Assembly (NCBI GenBank): GCA_032622095.1 | Contig: CP136065.1 | Location: 36,116,732-36,180,731 of the forward strand | From: Siphonodentalium dalli | Taxonomy: Eukaryota > Mollusca > Scaphopoda > Gadilida > Siphonodentaliidae | DNA: 64,000 bases | Reading direction: 5' to 3' | In this document: piece after piece, positions 38,174 to 49,959 of the stretch | Position numbering within the stretch: position 1 is the stretch's first letter | How the letters are laid out: every line of letters begins with the position of its first letter | Translations under genes and position numbers: made by a program | Notes under the pieces: generated by a model | The model's input: only the letters and a program-made list of their open reading frames with translations | What the model was told of the DNA's origin: nothing | The model's database searches: none

Positions 38174-38298
38174 TCCTCGTTAATTAATCTCCTACCGCAG
38201 ACTCACTGCTCTCATTGGCTACTGCCTTAATTAACTACTCTCATACTCATTATGTCACGGACTGTGAATACAATTTTTTCGCGCTAATACTAGAAAAC
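38135..38298 (-). repeat. Split direct repeat A1 (left terminus of Ngaro-like element)
   Basis: This 164-bp copy shares all but about one base with 33198-33361. It runs from GTTTACCCGACGAAAG to GCGCTAATACTAGAAAAC on the + strand. Confidence 0.92.
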
Positions 38299-38936
38299 TA
38301 GAAAATATCATAATCGCCACGACTATCTCCTTAACATTCTCCTACACTTAAACTCATTTCATCGTAATATTACGACAACGACTATTGGCAGCAATTGGAC
38401 CATCAGTACATGTATATACATGCCCCGAACCTCCTACGGGGATCGGAGAGATAATATGATATAACATGGGAAGAACCGAGGAAACGCGGGCTACCTACAT
38501 CTAATTATAATAACATGGGAATATTAACAGAGGAAACACAGACTATCTTTCAAGTTGGTACAGCTTGCTCTGTCAACCGTAACCTGTTGCTTGGAAACGG
38601 ATTACCATGTTAGATTTTATATTGACCCCACTAGCTGGTTGTGTTAATGTGTGCAAGTCGCGATTTTGTGTACATGTGCCTTGTGGCCCAATTGTGGAAT
38701 TAATACAAAAACGAAAGGGTAAAACGGATCATGGCATTGCTGGCGCTTCAACAAACGTCCATTTCACTAACTAATTGAACATGTCTACATTTATTTGCCT
38801 CGGCTAAAAAAATGCCGACGCACATTCATTTCACGTCGGCTTTTGCCTCGCCACTGCCGATTGCCGACGCTAATTCACAGGGCTATTGTATGTACATTTG
38901 AGTCTCACGATGCCACCAACTACTAATTCTCACTAA

Positions 38937-39336
38937 TTAACCCTTTACCCAACAGAAGGGCCCTGTGCCAATGCATTCTCTTATATATGCGAGTCGACCA
39001 TAGGTCGCCTCGCATATATAAGAGAATGCATTGGCTTAACACATTAAAAATTATAAAATTGTTAAAGAATGTAAGAAAAAATGGTAAAAAGTGTTAAAAA
39101 AAGATTTTTGTTAGGCCAATGCATTCTCTTATATATGCGAGGCGACCTATGGTCGACTCGCATATATAAGAGAATGCATTGGCACAGGGCATAACTGTAA
39201 CCATCACAATGTGGTCAATGAGCCGGTTCCAATGATATCCATATTTGTATGGTTTTATTGAGACAGACCGAAGATATTTTAGTCTGTTGAAGCTTTATTT
39301 GGCTGGTTGTGGCCGGTTTGTTGGGTAAAGGGTTAA
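38937..39336 (-). mobile_element. TTAA-flanked piggyBac-like MITE with double palindrome (copy 2)
   Basis: This is the reverse-complement copy of 16621-17021, with only scattered base differences. Its palindromes are at 38967-39035 and 39115-39183. It has the same 14-bp TIRs and flanking TTAA. Confidence 0.85.
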
Positions 39337-39642
39337 TGTGTAGTGTTAAGTTCTATGGTCGAAGGGATATAACTCTAAAAAAATAAGATGTCTGAAAATT
39401 CACGTGGACCACGTTAAATGATTAATGAATACTGATTATCTCCCTTTGTTTAACCCATACGAGGCTTAACTCTCAATCACTGTTTCGTGTTACATGTCGC
39501 AAAGCAAAGTTTGGAGTTTGGAATGATACCCAGGAAGATTTGAAAGGCCTGTCAGCCCTCTCCTACAACCCACTGTTGTATGCTGTAATTCCACTGAATA
39601 GCGTATGTAGGATTTGTGAGTTTGTAAGTAGATTACTGTCTG

Positions 39643-39678
39643 CCCATATACAGTAGGCGTTTTCCTACTGTATATGGG
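39643..39678. other. Perfect 15-bp-stem hairpin
   Basis: CCCATATACAGTAGG and CCTACTGTATATGGG are separated by 6 bases. Function unknown. Confidence 0.7.
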
Positions 39679-40289
39679 TCATGGGGTGGATGCCACCGCA
39701 GCAAGAAGCAAAGCCCCCCCAAATCCATTCCCCTATTAAAGGATCAAGGAAGCCGACAGGCGATCATAAACACGCAGCTCATCCGCCTGACATATCACAC
39801 ATGACAGCAATAAAACATTCGCCGTCGGCAAATTGTCAGATGTTGCAGACGAGTGGTCATTATACTATGATTTTCAAACAATGTGGAATACAAATTTACT
39901 TAACCTTGGATGGCCAATAAATCGTAAATAAAATGTAGGGATGTATTGATGTGAACATATTTTATTCCAATTATAATTAATACATGCAACATATATGAAT
40001 AAGTTTTGCATCATTCTATTTGCACCCCCCCCCCCCCACTTTGCATCTCAATGCTCTCAGGCTTAATAGCCTATATATTCATAAACCGTAGTTCTATATA
40101 CCCGGGTATGAGAACATTCAGATATTTGAACCTGGAAATGGCATAAATCCTAACATCTAGTGAACTAACTCCAGACAAATGCACGAGGCTATGGACAAGA
40201 GACCAGGACCCCACGGGCCGACAATGGTTGTTCGGCTTGGTGTGAGAACATTTTGAAAACTAAACAAGAAAATCGCTAAATTCTAGCAT

Positions 40290-40910
40290 CTAGACAGGCC
40301 TCAAGCTTTCCTAGTGTTGGAAATTTCAATCCTCGTACTACTCTCCCATTGGTTGGAAATTCTCCAACTGATGACAATTTCAGTCCACAATTTTTACCAA
40401 ATGTAGTAAAATATTGTTTTCTTAAACTAATTAGGAGTTTTTAATTGGCCCCGGGGTAGGAACCATGACACAACGGACCGACCATGGTGCGAACAGTTTG
40501 AAACCTGTCACCCCCACTTAGGTTGGAAAATTTCCAACGGATGACAATTCCAATGACAACGTTGACCAAATGCAGGACAATATTGTTTTCTTAAATTAAC
40601 TAGCAGCATTTGACTGGCCATGAGCGAGGGACCAGGACACAAGTTTTCCAAGTGTTGGAAATTTCCAACCTGATACCCCCCTACGGTTGGAAAATTTCCA
40701 GCTGATGGCCATTTCAGTCCAAACTTTTGACCAAAAGTAGGAAAATATGCAAATAATTATCCAAAAACAATAAATTCCCCAATAAATTGTTTTAAAATCA
40801 AACTACAAGAACATTTTCAACCTATTGTTGGTGTGAAATTTCCAACTAATGTTGTGTCAGGTATGAAATTTCCAACTGTTGAAAATTTTGACCAAAGTTG
40901 GGGGTGAGAC
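40290..40910. repeat. Diverged tandem repeats (TTGGAAATTTCCAAC-type)
   Basis: About three to four units of 170-200 bp each contain GGTTGGAAAATTTCCARCTGATG and a CAGTCCA…TTTTGACCAAA-like block. It is followed by a GGGGTGAGACCCCCC stretch. Confidence 0.7.
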
Positions 40911-41359
40911 CCCCCAAAAATCCCCCCTGTCGCCACGTCCCTGCGTGCACTGAAAGGCAGAGGGAGGTGAGAAGGAGAGAGAATGAATAAGATATATAGG
41001 GATAGATAGTATAAGGAGATAGGGGAGGGAGTGGGCAACATAGAGGGAAGCCATGCACATGCAGAATTGTGAGATCTTTACATCGGCGCCGTGGGAGGGT
41101 GTCTACATTGATTATATAAACATTCCACGAGTAGGGATGTATTGTGCAACGATGGAACTTTATTCATGAAATATTGCATATATTACACATTGTACTTACC
41201 AAATGTTATATACCAAAATGATATCGTTTATCGCGATGTTGTCACCATACTATCGCGATATTTGTTTGGGTCATTATCGCCCAGCCCTACAACCTTCGCC
41301 TTCACGATGGTCTGTGGTTTACACGCGAGCAGACGGTGCATCGTGACTGATAAGTACTT

Positions 41360-41590
41360 AATTGTACACCACTAAGCGTAGCACACATAGTTTTCCCCGC
41401 CAACAATTAATCGGGCTTTGCTGTGATATCGCTTAGATGTGGGAAGCGACGTAAAAGTTTTCTTCATGCAGTTGGAGCAGAGATCGTCATGCATATCTTC
41501 GTGGGATTCGAACCCCTGTCTGTCAGAGATGGGATGTCATACAGCTTGGTGACCGGTGATGTGCTCATTGGACCACTGATCCCAGTACTC
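41360..41590 (-). mobile_element. Possible tRNA-derived SINE head
   Basis: On the minus strand AGTGGTCCAATGAGCA (41579-41562) resembles a Pol III A box and GGGGTTCGAATCCCAC (41516-41501) a B box, ~65 bp apart with tRNA-like stems between. The acceptor stem does not close, so it is not a tRNA gene. A longer non-tRNA body may run to ~41360. Confidence 0.45.
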
Positions 41591-43427
41591 AAAATTGGCC
41601 ACAACAATAAGCAATGCCGTGGCAACATGTGGAATCTATAAAATTAACATTGCCGTGGGACATTTTTTCTAATTTCGAGGGGTGCCCCCCGATAATACAC
41701 AACATACATATACACTGCTATAACGACCACTTAAACATGAAATACATAGACATGTAACTCCTTAATTAAGCAGCCATTGGTATTGACCCACAAACACAGT
41801 GCAACCATTGTTCAATTTTAATGTCCTGAAAATGAAGTAAAAATATTGTATACTAATTATTATGGACAAAATTACGACTCAGCCCCCCCAAACTTGGGCT
41901 CATGTACGCTATGACCAGTAGTCAGCCCCTCGAGTTTTGATAACCATCCTGTCACTTTAAAAACATCTACCTGTCTATACGTGTGCAATGTTCGGGTATT
42001 CCCGTCCCCCGTTGTTAGTCTGATTTAAAATTGGGAAAGTCGAAATATCTGAACAAATACACACAAAACAGCGGTGTTTGGAAAAAGATATCAATAAATT
42101 AACTAATAGATCACTTTAAAATCTTGGATCAAATTAGTTGCATGCCAAATTGCGATCATTTATATGTAAAGTTGTAAACTTGCCAGAATGCAGCCCGGAA
42201 TTTTTGACTTGATGCAGCTAGAAGTTGATCAAACTCCATCCAAACTGTGGGTTGCAACAAAACCGCATGTGGATAACCGCGTGGCCACCGTAAATAAAAG
42301 GGACACAATCCATCACGCGCAAGAAACATAAGAAACTGTTGTAAATGATGTGCGCTGACTATCCAAATGGATATTACATCAGAAACTGTTGTAATATTAT
42401 AAAAACAAATTTGGGGTGTATATAATTGCTATATAAATGTAATGAAATCATTATTTTTATTTATATTTAGATAAGGGCAAGTAGGCCTATACTGAATTAC
42501 TAACGGTCTCCTGAATCAAATTCTCTGACCCTGTCAGAGGCGGAACGTTCTGGATAATGGTCGAAACTTGTCCGTTGAACAATGTATCTATAGAAGGTTT
42601 AATTTTCAAGACAAAATGGTTATATATGCCCCAAACATATGGGTATTTTAAATAAAATAAAACAACTTGGCGGACAATTCTACTCTAGCCCTATACATGC
42701 ACATATTTGATTAAGCCTTATTTCCCCGCCGGTACGAGATTCCTCGGAACCACAATACGATCGACATGTACCTCAGAGCTTTATGTTCCAATAAATTCAC
42801 AGTACTTGGGCTAAAACAAACATGACGCTAACAGTGCCATTCAATTACTGGCTATATTAGCCAACCCAATGTTAGCACTTAGGATAACGGATTGGCCACC
42901 ACACCTAGAATAAGTCAGTGGTAAATGCATGGTAATTACACACGAGACTTTATATATCGAATTGACTGTACTGTATATTAGTGTGCTTTTGTGCTTTGAA
43001 AATAAATTATATTAATACATTTTAAAGTCGTTTATTCCACCATAAACCACGCTGAGATAATCACTCGGATGGAGGGTTGAACACCATTCATAGATAAAGC
43101 CAGCGGTGTGTGCATGATAATTACAAATTTATTACCAAGGATCAATTGTAAATCCTTCACCACCTCCCCGTGGCTGTACTAATGCCAGCCAGTGTATTGC
43201 TAAGTATCAGAGTTGTATGACTGTTTGACAAAATACTTTTGGGAATTTGACTGGCCAGTTGTAAATGATGCCAACCATTTCGATAGGATCATCATAGGTT
43301 GTAGATTGCTGACTTCGTGGCATACTAAGCGTATGTCACAGTTCGTTTCGACCTCTTATCTGAAAAATGTTGGATTGTAAGACAGCTGAGCCCTACTTAA
43401 TCTACCAATGATCCTACCATATTTAAG

Positions 43428-43585
43428 GTATCGTCGCCGTGGAAGTGAACTCACAGAGTACGAACCTCCAGGATCTGCGTGCACATCTGTTGGCGAACTA
43501 CGATCGCAATGTGAAGCCGCAATGTAACCCACAAGGCTTCGTGAACGTAACCCTGGATGTAGGTCTCCGGCAGATCATCACACTG
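43428..43585 (+). CDS. nAChR-like Cys-loop receptor subunit, N-terminal exon
   Basis: This exon encodes the start of the extracellular ligand-binding domain of a nicotinic acetylcholine receptor-type subunit, a membrane ligand-gated cation channel. The frame reads the family-typical string DLRAHLLANYDRNVKPQ (N-terminal helix), then GFVNVTLDVGLRQIITL (first beta strands). It ends after a complete CTG codon at 43585, followed at once by the donor GTAAGA, so the downstream intron is phase 0. The same frame has a stop at 43424-43426. The best acceptor is therefore AAG|G at about 43427 behind a branch-point-like TACTTAAT; AG sites at 43456 and 43471 are alternatives. With the first choice the upstream intron is phase 1, as expected after a signal-peptide exon, which I could not find. 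The 5' boundary is uncertain; family identity is strong because the next two exons follow in order. Confidence 0.9.
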
Positions 43586-44452
43586 GTAAGAGATTATATT
43601 ATACCATCACCAATTGAAAAATGTTGTTGTGATAGTTAAATATCGATATCACCCTGAAGGGGATATCAACATTTTCACTTTCATTACGCCCTATATTATT
43701 GGTGTTTACTGCTACGCTGATCTGGCAGTGCCAATGGGGCGATGGGGATATCTGGCAGGACAACACATTTTGGTTTTCACGCGATGCGATTAATTTTAGG
43801 AAATTGTAGTAAGGCTGACCTGGCCGTGTCAATGTAGCTATAGTGATGGCGATATCTCGCAGGACAACACATTTCGGGTTTTCGCGGATGTATCTTCGCG
43901 GATGTCTCATTGTTGCAGTATGTAACTTTTATGAACGCGTTAATTACTTACTCTTGAATATTTTATTGCGAGAACACAATGTATAATATAACAGCAAACT
44001 TTGCTGATGACATATTTCTCAGTTGGAATGTAGAATAAAGGTCGTATTGCGAAGTATCGGGCGTTTATTTAATCCGATTAGTAGATTTTTGGTCCGCATT
44101 TAGAGGCTTTCTGGTGTGGTGATGGAGAAACATGCAGTAATAATAAGCCGTAGTTTTTGTAATAATTTGAAGGATTAGTTGTTTTGAATTTTGAGGTGAT
44201 GCATTCATGAAACCAATATATTTTATATTATAAGTTATATACGTGCCTAATAATATCATCTTGAGGGTGTTACCATGTCTGACTATGGGTTTCTTGTACT
44301 AACCTGTAAGCGAGCGACCGATTCACTTACGTGTACCAATGTGTGGCACGAATATTTAAAAATCCTCGTGAATCGGTAGAGTTCACCTTACGTTAGTTAT
44401 TATTTCACGAAATAAATCGTTTTGTGCCGAACCGCGACATACTTAAAGGTAC

Positions 44453-44952
44453 GGTTGGCCTTGGCGGTGGGTATCCTGTGAAAATATTTCCACCCGTCAA
44501 AAACTGCCACAAACAGAAAGAACAACAAAATTTAGACAGACTTTGTCCGTATACAAATAAGAAATATCGCATAAACAGTATGTTATTGTCATATTATTGA
44601 CCATTGTTATGTAAACAAAAGCATAAAAAGTTACTTTTCTGGTGTTTGTTTATATTATGAATCTATGATGGTAAACATAAATAGCGTTCTTTGTGGGTGA
44701 ATTCCTGATATGGAACGAATAAAGAGCGTTTATGCCATTTGTGTGTGATTAGCCAGCAGCATTGTGTTGTCTTCTGTAACACAATCAGACTCTTGCTTAG
44801 ATAAAATATAGTAAATATTTATGATAACATGCTGTTTATGCGATGGTCATGGTATATATGAACGAAACTGTATGCGTTTTAATGTTTTTCTGTTTACGGT
44901 GATTGGAACAAATGTGAATATTTTCGACAACTAAGGCCTCACGTGCCTTTAA
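44453..44952 (+). mobile_element. Second TTAA MITE family, copy 2 (in receptor intron)
   Basis: This 500-bp element runs TTAA-AGGTACGGTTGGCCTTGG … ACGTGCCT-TTAA. The right TIR reads AGGCACGTGAGGCCTTAG inward, matching the left end imperfectly over about 18 bp. Confidence 0.8.
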
Positions 44953-46350
44953 GGGGAAATTGAGTAAATTTACAAAGATAAGCTCTTGGCTTCTGTGCAT
45001 CGATTGAAGGTGATAATGGGGAAATTTATTGCCAGAAATATATTTGTCAGAGTAGTGGAGGCACGGACTCAGTATGAGTGTTCATTGATTCATATTTAAT
45101 TATATATCTTTAATTTAAAGCAAATCTAGTGTTTTTGAGTGGATACAAACAATTATCTCATTCGTGTGGCTAAGACAAATGCTAATTTCGCTCGCGACAA
45201 AACGCTTACAGCAATAAACAATTGTTTCTGCCTCTCATGAGATAATGTTTGGTATTCAATTAAACTATAGATATCCTCTATTTATAAACCGGTTCACACC
45301 CCTCGGCCAATCAAATTGCTCCAATTCATGAACAATATTTCTTGTATGAATCTGTATTTCAACGGGGCCAAAATACAGACTTGAGCTAAATATCACACAG
45401 AAATTGACATTAATTGGACAGTAAGCTGAAAGGAGATGGGAGCGGTATGTGTGAAATTCTAACAATGCGCCATGGTAATGATCGCACCAGTCACTCGGGA
45501 AGTTAAAACACGGATCAGTCCATTATTAGCGGACATACATGCATATGGGGTGGACAGCATGGGTGTGGGCCCAACACTTTCCGTTGAATATGTTTTGGTT
45601 TGTCGGGAGGGGCGGGTGATTGGAAGTAAACTGAACGAGATCCAAACCTGTTTCGAATGTATGATCCACAATAATCACGTAATGATCTTTAGAATGATAC
45701 ATTGAGAAAAGTTCACAAACTGTTCACATATACATGCATGAGCGCGGATAATACAGGTACTATACACAGGTTTGCTTACGTCTTTTGTTATAAATGCCGG
45801 TGATATTTCATCACACAAATTTTATGCAATGTGGAATAGTTTCACTTCCGAGTCCGAACATTACCGGCACATTGTCTCCTGTGTTCTGAACGATAATTCC
45901 ATTATGGCAACAAGGCGAAAAATAACCTGAACAGCTGAAACAGTTTATTGTCACAAGGAAGAATCTGTTTTATCAAGAAACACGTTATCAGTATAAAACG
46001 TTCTCAAATTCGGACACAAAATGGTTAATGAATGCTGATATATAATGCAGACGCAAGTGAGCCGATTGTCAACGAACATTTGACTAACTATAGAACAGGA
46101 ATACATGTATGTAACACCACAATCCATTCAATTAACTTTTTATGAATTGAATGGTAATTGATAGGTAATCGTCGAATAGAATGTGACTCAATTGTGTTTG
46201 CATTGGGTGTGAACCGTTTTATAAATATGGCATAACCCCCTTGGGTATATGTACAAGAAATATAGACCAAGGCCGCGAATGAATGTAGTTTTTCTCCTCC
46301 AGTTTTTACCACGACATTTAGCGATATTGTCCCGCCTATTTGAACTGAAT

Positions 46351-47149
46351 GGCCGGATTCGTCATCTCAGGTTTAAACCTGGTCTACGTAAACCTCTAGG
46401 TTTAAACCGCCGTGAGTCAGCTAAATCCGTGGTTTAAACCCGAGACCGCAGGTCTAAGTGACGCATTCGTCATCTCTGGTTTAAACCTGGTCCAGCCAGA
46501 CCAGCGGTTTAGCAGTAGTGTCTCTGTATCGTCGAGATAATGAATCGCACTTTCCTAATGCGGACCGCCTCGTTTTATTGATTGCGAAAATCAATAATAA
46601 CGACAGCGAGCATATTTCGATTGGAAATTTATATGCGAGAAGCACTCACACCTATAAAGTGTGTGGGGATAAGTTTTTGTCAATCTCGATATCGTTTTTG
46701 TGTTTTATAAGCTTAAACCGGCAACTAAACCATCTAATTCGGCGGTCTAGCTAAACCGTCTTTACCGAAGCTAAACCTTTGATGACGAATCCGTCTTTTC
46801 TTCACCGCGGTTTAGAATTGTCAAACAATCAGTCAAAGGGTGGAGCTGTAAATAATCTCGATTGAGGGCGTATCTAAGTGGCGACTGCAGTCTGGTGTTA
46901 TCATGTCACAGTTGATTCATTCGCACGCAATAATTGAGGACGTGTCAGTAAGCATTACATTAGCCTGCCTTTTGTTCCGCTTGGTAACAGGGTAGTTTGA
47001 CTGCATGCTCATATCACCGACTGAAGTTGTCAATCAGCTGGCCATTAAACGACAAAAACGCCCACTTAGACCCGGTTTGACTGGACCGCCAATGGGGGTT
47101 TAAACCAGGTTTAAACTCGGAGGTTTAAACCGGAGATGACGAATCGGGC
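46351..47149. mobile_element. GATTCGTCATCTC-family foldback element, copy B (in receptor intron)
   Basis: This uninterrupted 799-bp copy runs from GGCCGGATTCGTCATCTCAG to GGAGATGACGAATCGGGC. It matches copy A in inverse orientation over nearly its whole length. Confidence 0.8.
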
Positions 47150-49607
47150 ATTTAAGTTTGATCCGATGGAAACTACTGTTTGATCCCATGTAGTACCACA
47201 ATTCCGAATATATTGGGACTATGCATATACACTTTACCGTTCTTTTCGTTTCATCAACATTTTTCTCTCTTCTCCTTATACGGGTTTATATCTTTGAAAC
47301 GGGGTTATAACGAACGCTTTGGTCGTATATAGACTATATCTGATCTGATTTTGTGACGTCACCAATTATTATCTAATACGACGCTCGTATTTTGAATTTT
47401 TGCGACCACTTTTGTCGCATAGTAGATCGGTGGGCTTAAAGCATTAGTGGCGTAATCGGAAATACACATGTGTGTCAGCCAGTTACCGCGGCGTTCCAAA
47501 ATGAGGGGCGTTACTATCGGAATTATGCACAGTGAAGTTCATTCGTAGCGGCGGTTTACATTTTATTGAGAACATAATTATAACATAGTTATGCATTGGA
47601 GTCAAATATTTGCATTGGAGTGGCCTAAAATATAAATCGCGCGTGCAATGAGAAAATCGTAATCACTCGGGCAGGGCGATACTGGAGACAATACTGGAAT
47701 CGGAATTCGGTGATTCATGCAAACGTTATAATGTCGCGTTTAAATTATCATAATATTACCCAGTACATAAGTGAATCTGATAATCCTTAGATATCCTTCC
47801 ATTTCCATGAATCGACAGGGAACACACACTTATGAACAAAGCAGAAGATACATTCAGGTTATCGCGTATTCGGTCGATGGTGAAAGCTACATGACGACGT
47901 TGTTCGTCGAGTTTCGTTGAAATCGACATGATGACATTTCTGAAATCGACAAGCGTCTTCGTATAACACACATCTCAATCGGATTGCGCACACAGCGTCA
48001 ATAATATAATGGTTAATTTCAGTAAAATACTCCCCTGTCGACAACAACCAACAATCCTGATTTCTGAATACTTTTAGTTTGATGTTGAGAATTTATATTC
48101 TATAATTATTTGTACAAAAGGAACGGCTTTCAAAGGTGTTTTTTTTTAGGTTTTAAGTCTGAGTTGAGAGCTCGTAGTTTGTTTGTTTATTTGTGAACCT
48201 CTGATTACTCACATGACCTGATGTTTGATTGACCTAATTTATACACGATATTGCTAGCTATAGGACCAACTCTTTCGATGAACCCTTGTGCATGTCTGGA
48301 GTTAATTTAATCACAATTACATCACGATGGAAGGTCTAAGTGAATCTTATTTGATGGGAATACACATCTACATGTACGAAGTTATTTTTATAAGATTAAA
48401 AAAGGCACAGATATATCCTAGCTTATGATGTGGTTCGTTAAATACGCTCGCGTATGGTTATATTATTGATGTTATGTATGTCACGTGATAACTTATTATT
48501 ATTACAGTGAATATTTATAGCGTCGCAGCTCGCCTCGCCTCGTTTGAGAGGTCATATCGCTGCGGCGGCTCTTGCAATGTGGTCCTGAGATTTGACCTCT
48601 TCAATACTTTACTATAAAACATACTTTATTTGCATATAATACAGCAGGGGTCCGGGCATAATGCGACGTGATAATGCGGCCAGATCAATTCCATGAAGTG
48701 ACCCACTTGGGTCACTAACAGCTACCGATTGTCGGATGATTCACGTCATCGACAGACGTTCTCGTTTTATGGAAATTGGTTTAGTTCATTCAGAGTCCAT
48801 ACGACAAATTCAAACTTCATAATTATACTATTGCATTATAGTAAGTTAACAAGACCTCAGAGAGCTGCGATTTATGTCTCCACACAAACTTACACACGTC
48901 AACATCTCTTTAACTCGTTCCGCAACGTGCAACGACCTTCATATGTATTACATTGTTAGCTAAGTGAGTGTATTATGAGGCAATGAAGGGTTTTGTGATT
49001 GACACATATTAATTGTCGCTCTGTTTATTCTATTTACCGGGTACATCACGCGGTGCTTTCTGTGATAGACACATATTAATTGTCGCTCTGTACATTCTAT
49101 TTATCGGGTCCATCATGCGGTGCGTTCGCGCCAAACATATTTCTATAACAACCCAAGTTTTAATTTAGCCATTTTATGATCTAATCGTATCTGTTATGTA
49201 TATACGAATATATCTCAGCTAATACTAAGCCTCCAGAAGCCTTATTGCGATTATTTTGTATTTGTAACTACCATTAATTTTGGTCAAGGTATGGGGAAGA
49301 CCCCCCAAACCCGCACTATTGCCACGTCCCTGATTCTCGGGTTTTCGTAAAAGGCGAAATGTCATAACTGTTCATGACTCGATTGTGTCTCAAAACTACA
49401 CTGAAAGACCGACGGCCGAACAAAAACCATAATAGGACCAACTGGAGACTGAACATTATTAGCTATATTCCTACACCACTGGATTTACGGTACGCACCAA
49501 CCGGGACAAGGCTACATAGGTGTAGTGTCTTACCATCAACTGAAATTTCCCCATTATTATCGCTATTATATAATATTTTCTAGCATGTGTCCACTTTATG
49601 TTTCCAG

Positions 49608-49652
49608 GACGAACCGACGCAGCAGCTGAAACAAAATGTCTGGATGAGGATG
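49608..49652 (+). CDS. nAChR-like subunit, 45-bp exon (loop D)
   Basis: A 45-bp exon lies between the acceptor TTTATGTTTCCAG and the donor GTAAGT. It encodes DEPTQQLKQNVWMRM in phase 0-0. In nAChR genes the second coding exon is followed by a conserved 45-bp exon that carries the 'DE..Q.L..N.W' segment. The Trp (codon 49641-49643) is the loop D tryptophan of the complementary side of the ligand site. The exon joins in frame to the one ending at 43585 (…IITL|DEP…). The intron between them (43586-49607, 6022 bp) holds a TTAA MITE and a GATTCGTCATCTC-family element. It is too short to stand out as an open frame, but length, splice sites and sequence agree. Confidence 0.92.
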
Positions 49653-49959
49653 GTAAGTCACTGGTGTGCGGCTTCGTGAGCACACCGATCCTGTACAGAC
49701 TCTTTACTTCTCGGACCACTAACTTCCGAGCTCACTAACTTCAAAATCAAAACACAGAATACGGAAACCAATAACGCACACAGGTTGAAATAATAATTCC
49801 GGAAGTCACTAACTAACGAATCGACTATCCGAACCCATTAACTATATGTACTAACTCCATAAACCACTAACCTCCGAACCAACTAACTCTCGAACCACTC
49901 CAATAGCTCATGAGCCCACACTAACTCCCCTGCCCACATTAACGCTCGAGCCCTAAATT

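Larger units (their letters stand above)
32738..38309 (-). mobile_element. Ngaro-like tyrosine-recombinase retroelement with split direct repeats
   Basis: Read on the minus strand the order is A1 (38298-38135), gag/RT-RNase H frames, recombinase frame, B1 (33439-33376), A2 (33361-33198), B2 (32801-32738). The A copies are 164 bp and differ at about one base. The B copies are 64 bp and look identical. B1 and A2 are separated only by ~14 bp; the last part of this (gaaaaatatca) also continues past A1 at 38299-38309, which sets the left terminus near 38309. The A1-ORFs-B1-A2-B2 order is the split-direct-repeat architecture known from Ngaro and PAT elements. I see no methyltransferase domain, which favours Ngaro. 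No target-site duplication is seen, as expected for recombinase-mediated insertion. The repeats are fresh, but the frames carry a stop and frameshifts, so this copy is probably non-autonomous. Confidence 0.9.
39337..43427. other. Upstream region of the receptor gene, mostly unassigned
   Basis: Apart from the hairpin, the 40.3-kb repeats and the SINE-like head, I see nothing in 41600-43427. The receptor's first exon (signal peptide) could be here or further upstream, but I found no convincing candidate. A poly-C run is at about 40026-40038. Confidence 0.4.
43586..49607 (+). other. Receptor gene intron, 6.0 kb, repeat-rich
   Basis: This intron starts GTAAGAG and ends TTTCCAG. Besides the MITE at 44453-44952 and the foldback-family copy at 46351-47149, it has two diverged ~110-bp repeats at about 43690-43910, which share the phrase GGACAACACATTT. 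It also has a 67-bp direct duplication at about 48995-49130. I recognise nothing in 44953-46350 or 47150-48990. Confidence 0.8.

Noticed and set aside
33198-38298. The 164-bp direct repeats as LTRs of a Gypsy/Copia element
   Set aside because: A second offset repeat pair (64 bp), a tyrosine recombinase instead of a DDE integrase, and the A1…B1-A2-B2 order fit a split-direct-repeat element.
41500-41590. Functional tRNA gene
   Set aside because: The B box is good but the acceptor stem does not pair; it fits a SINE head better.
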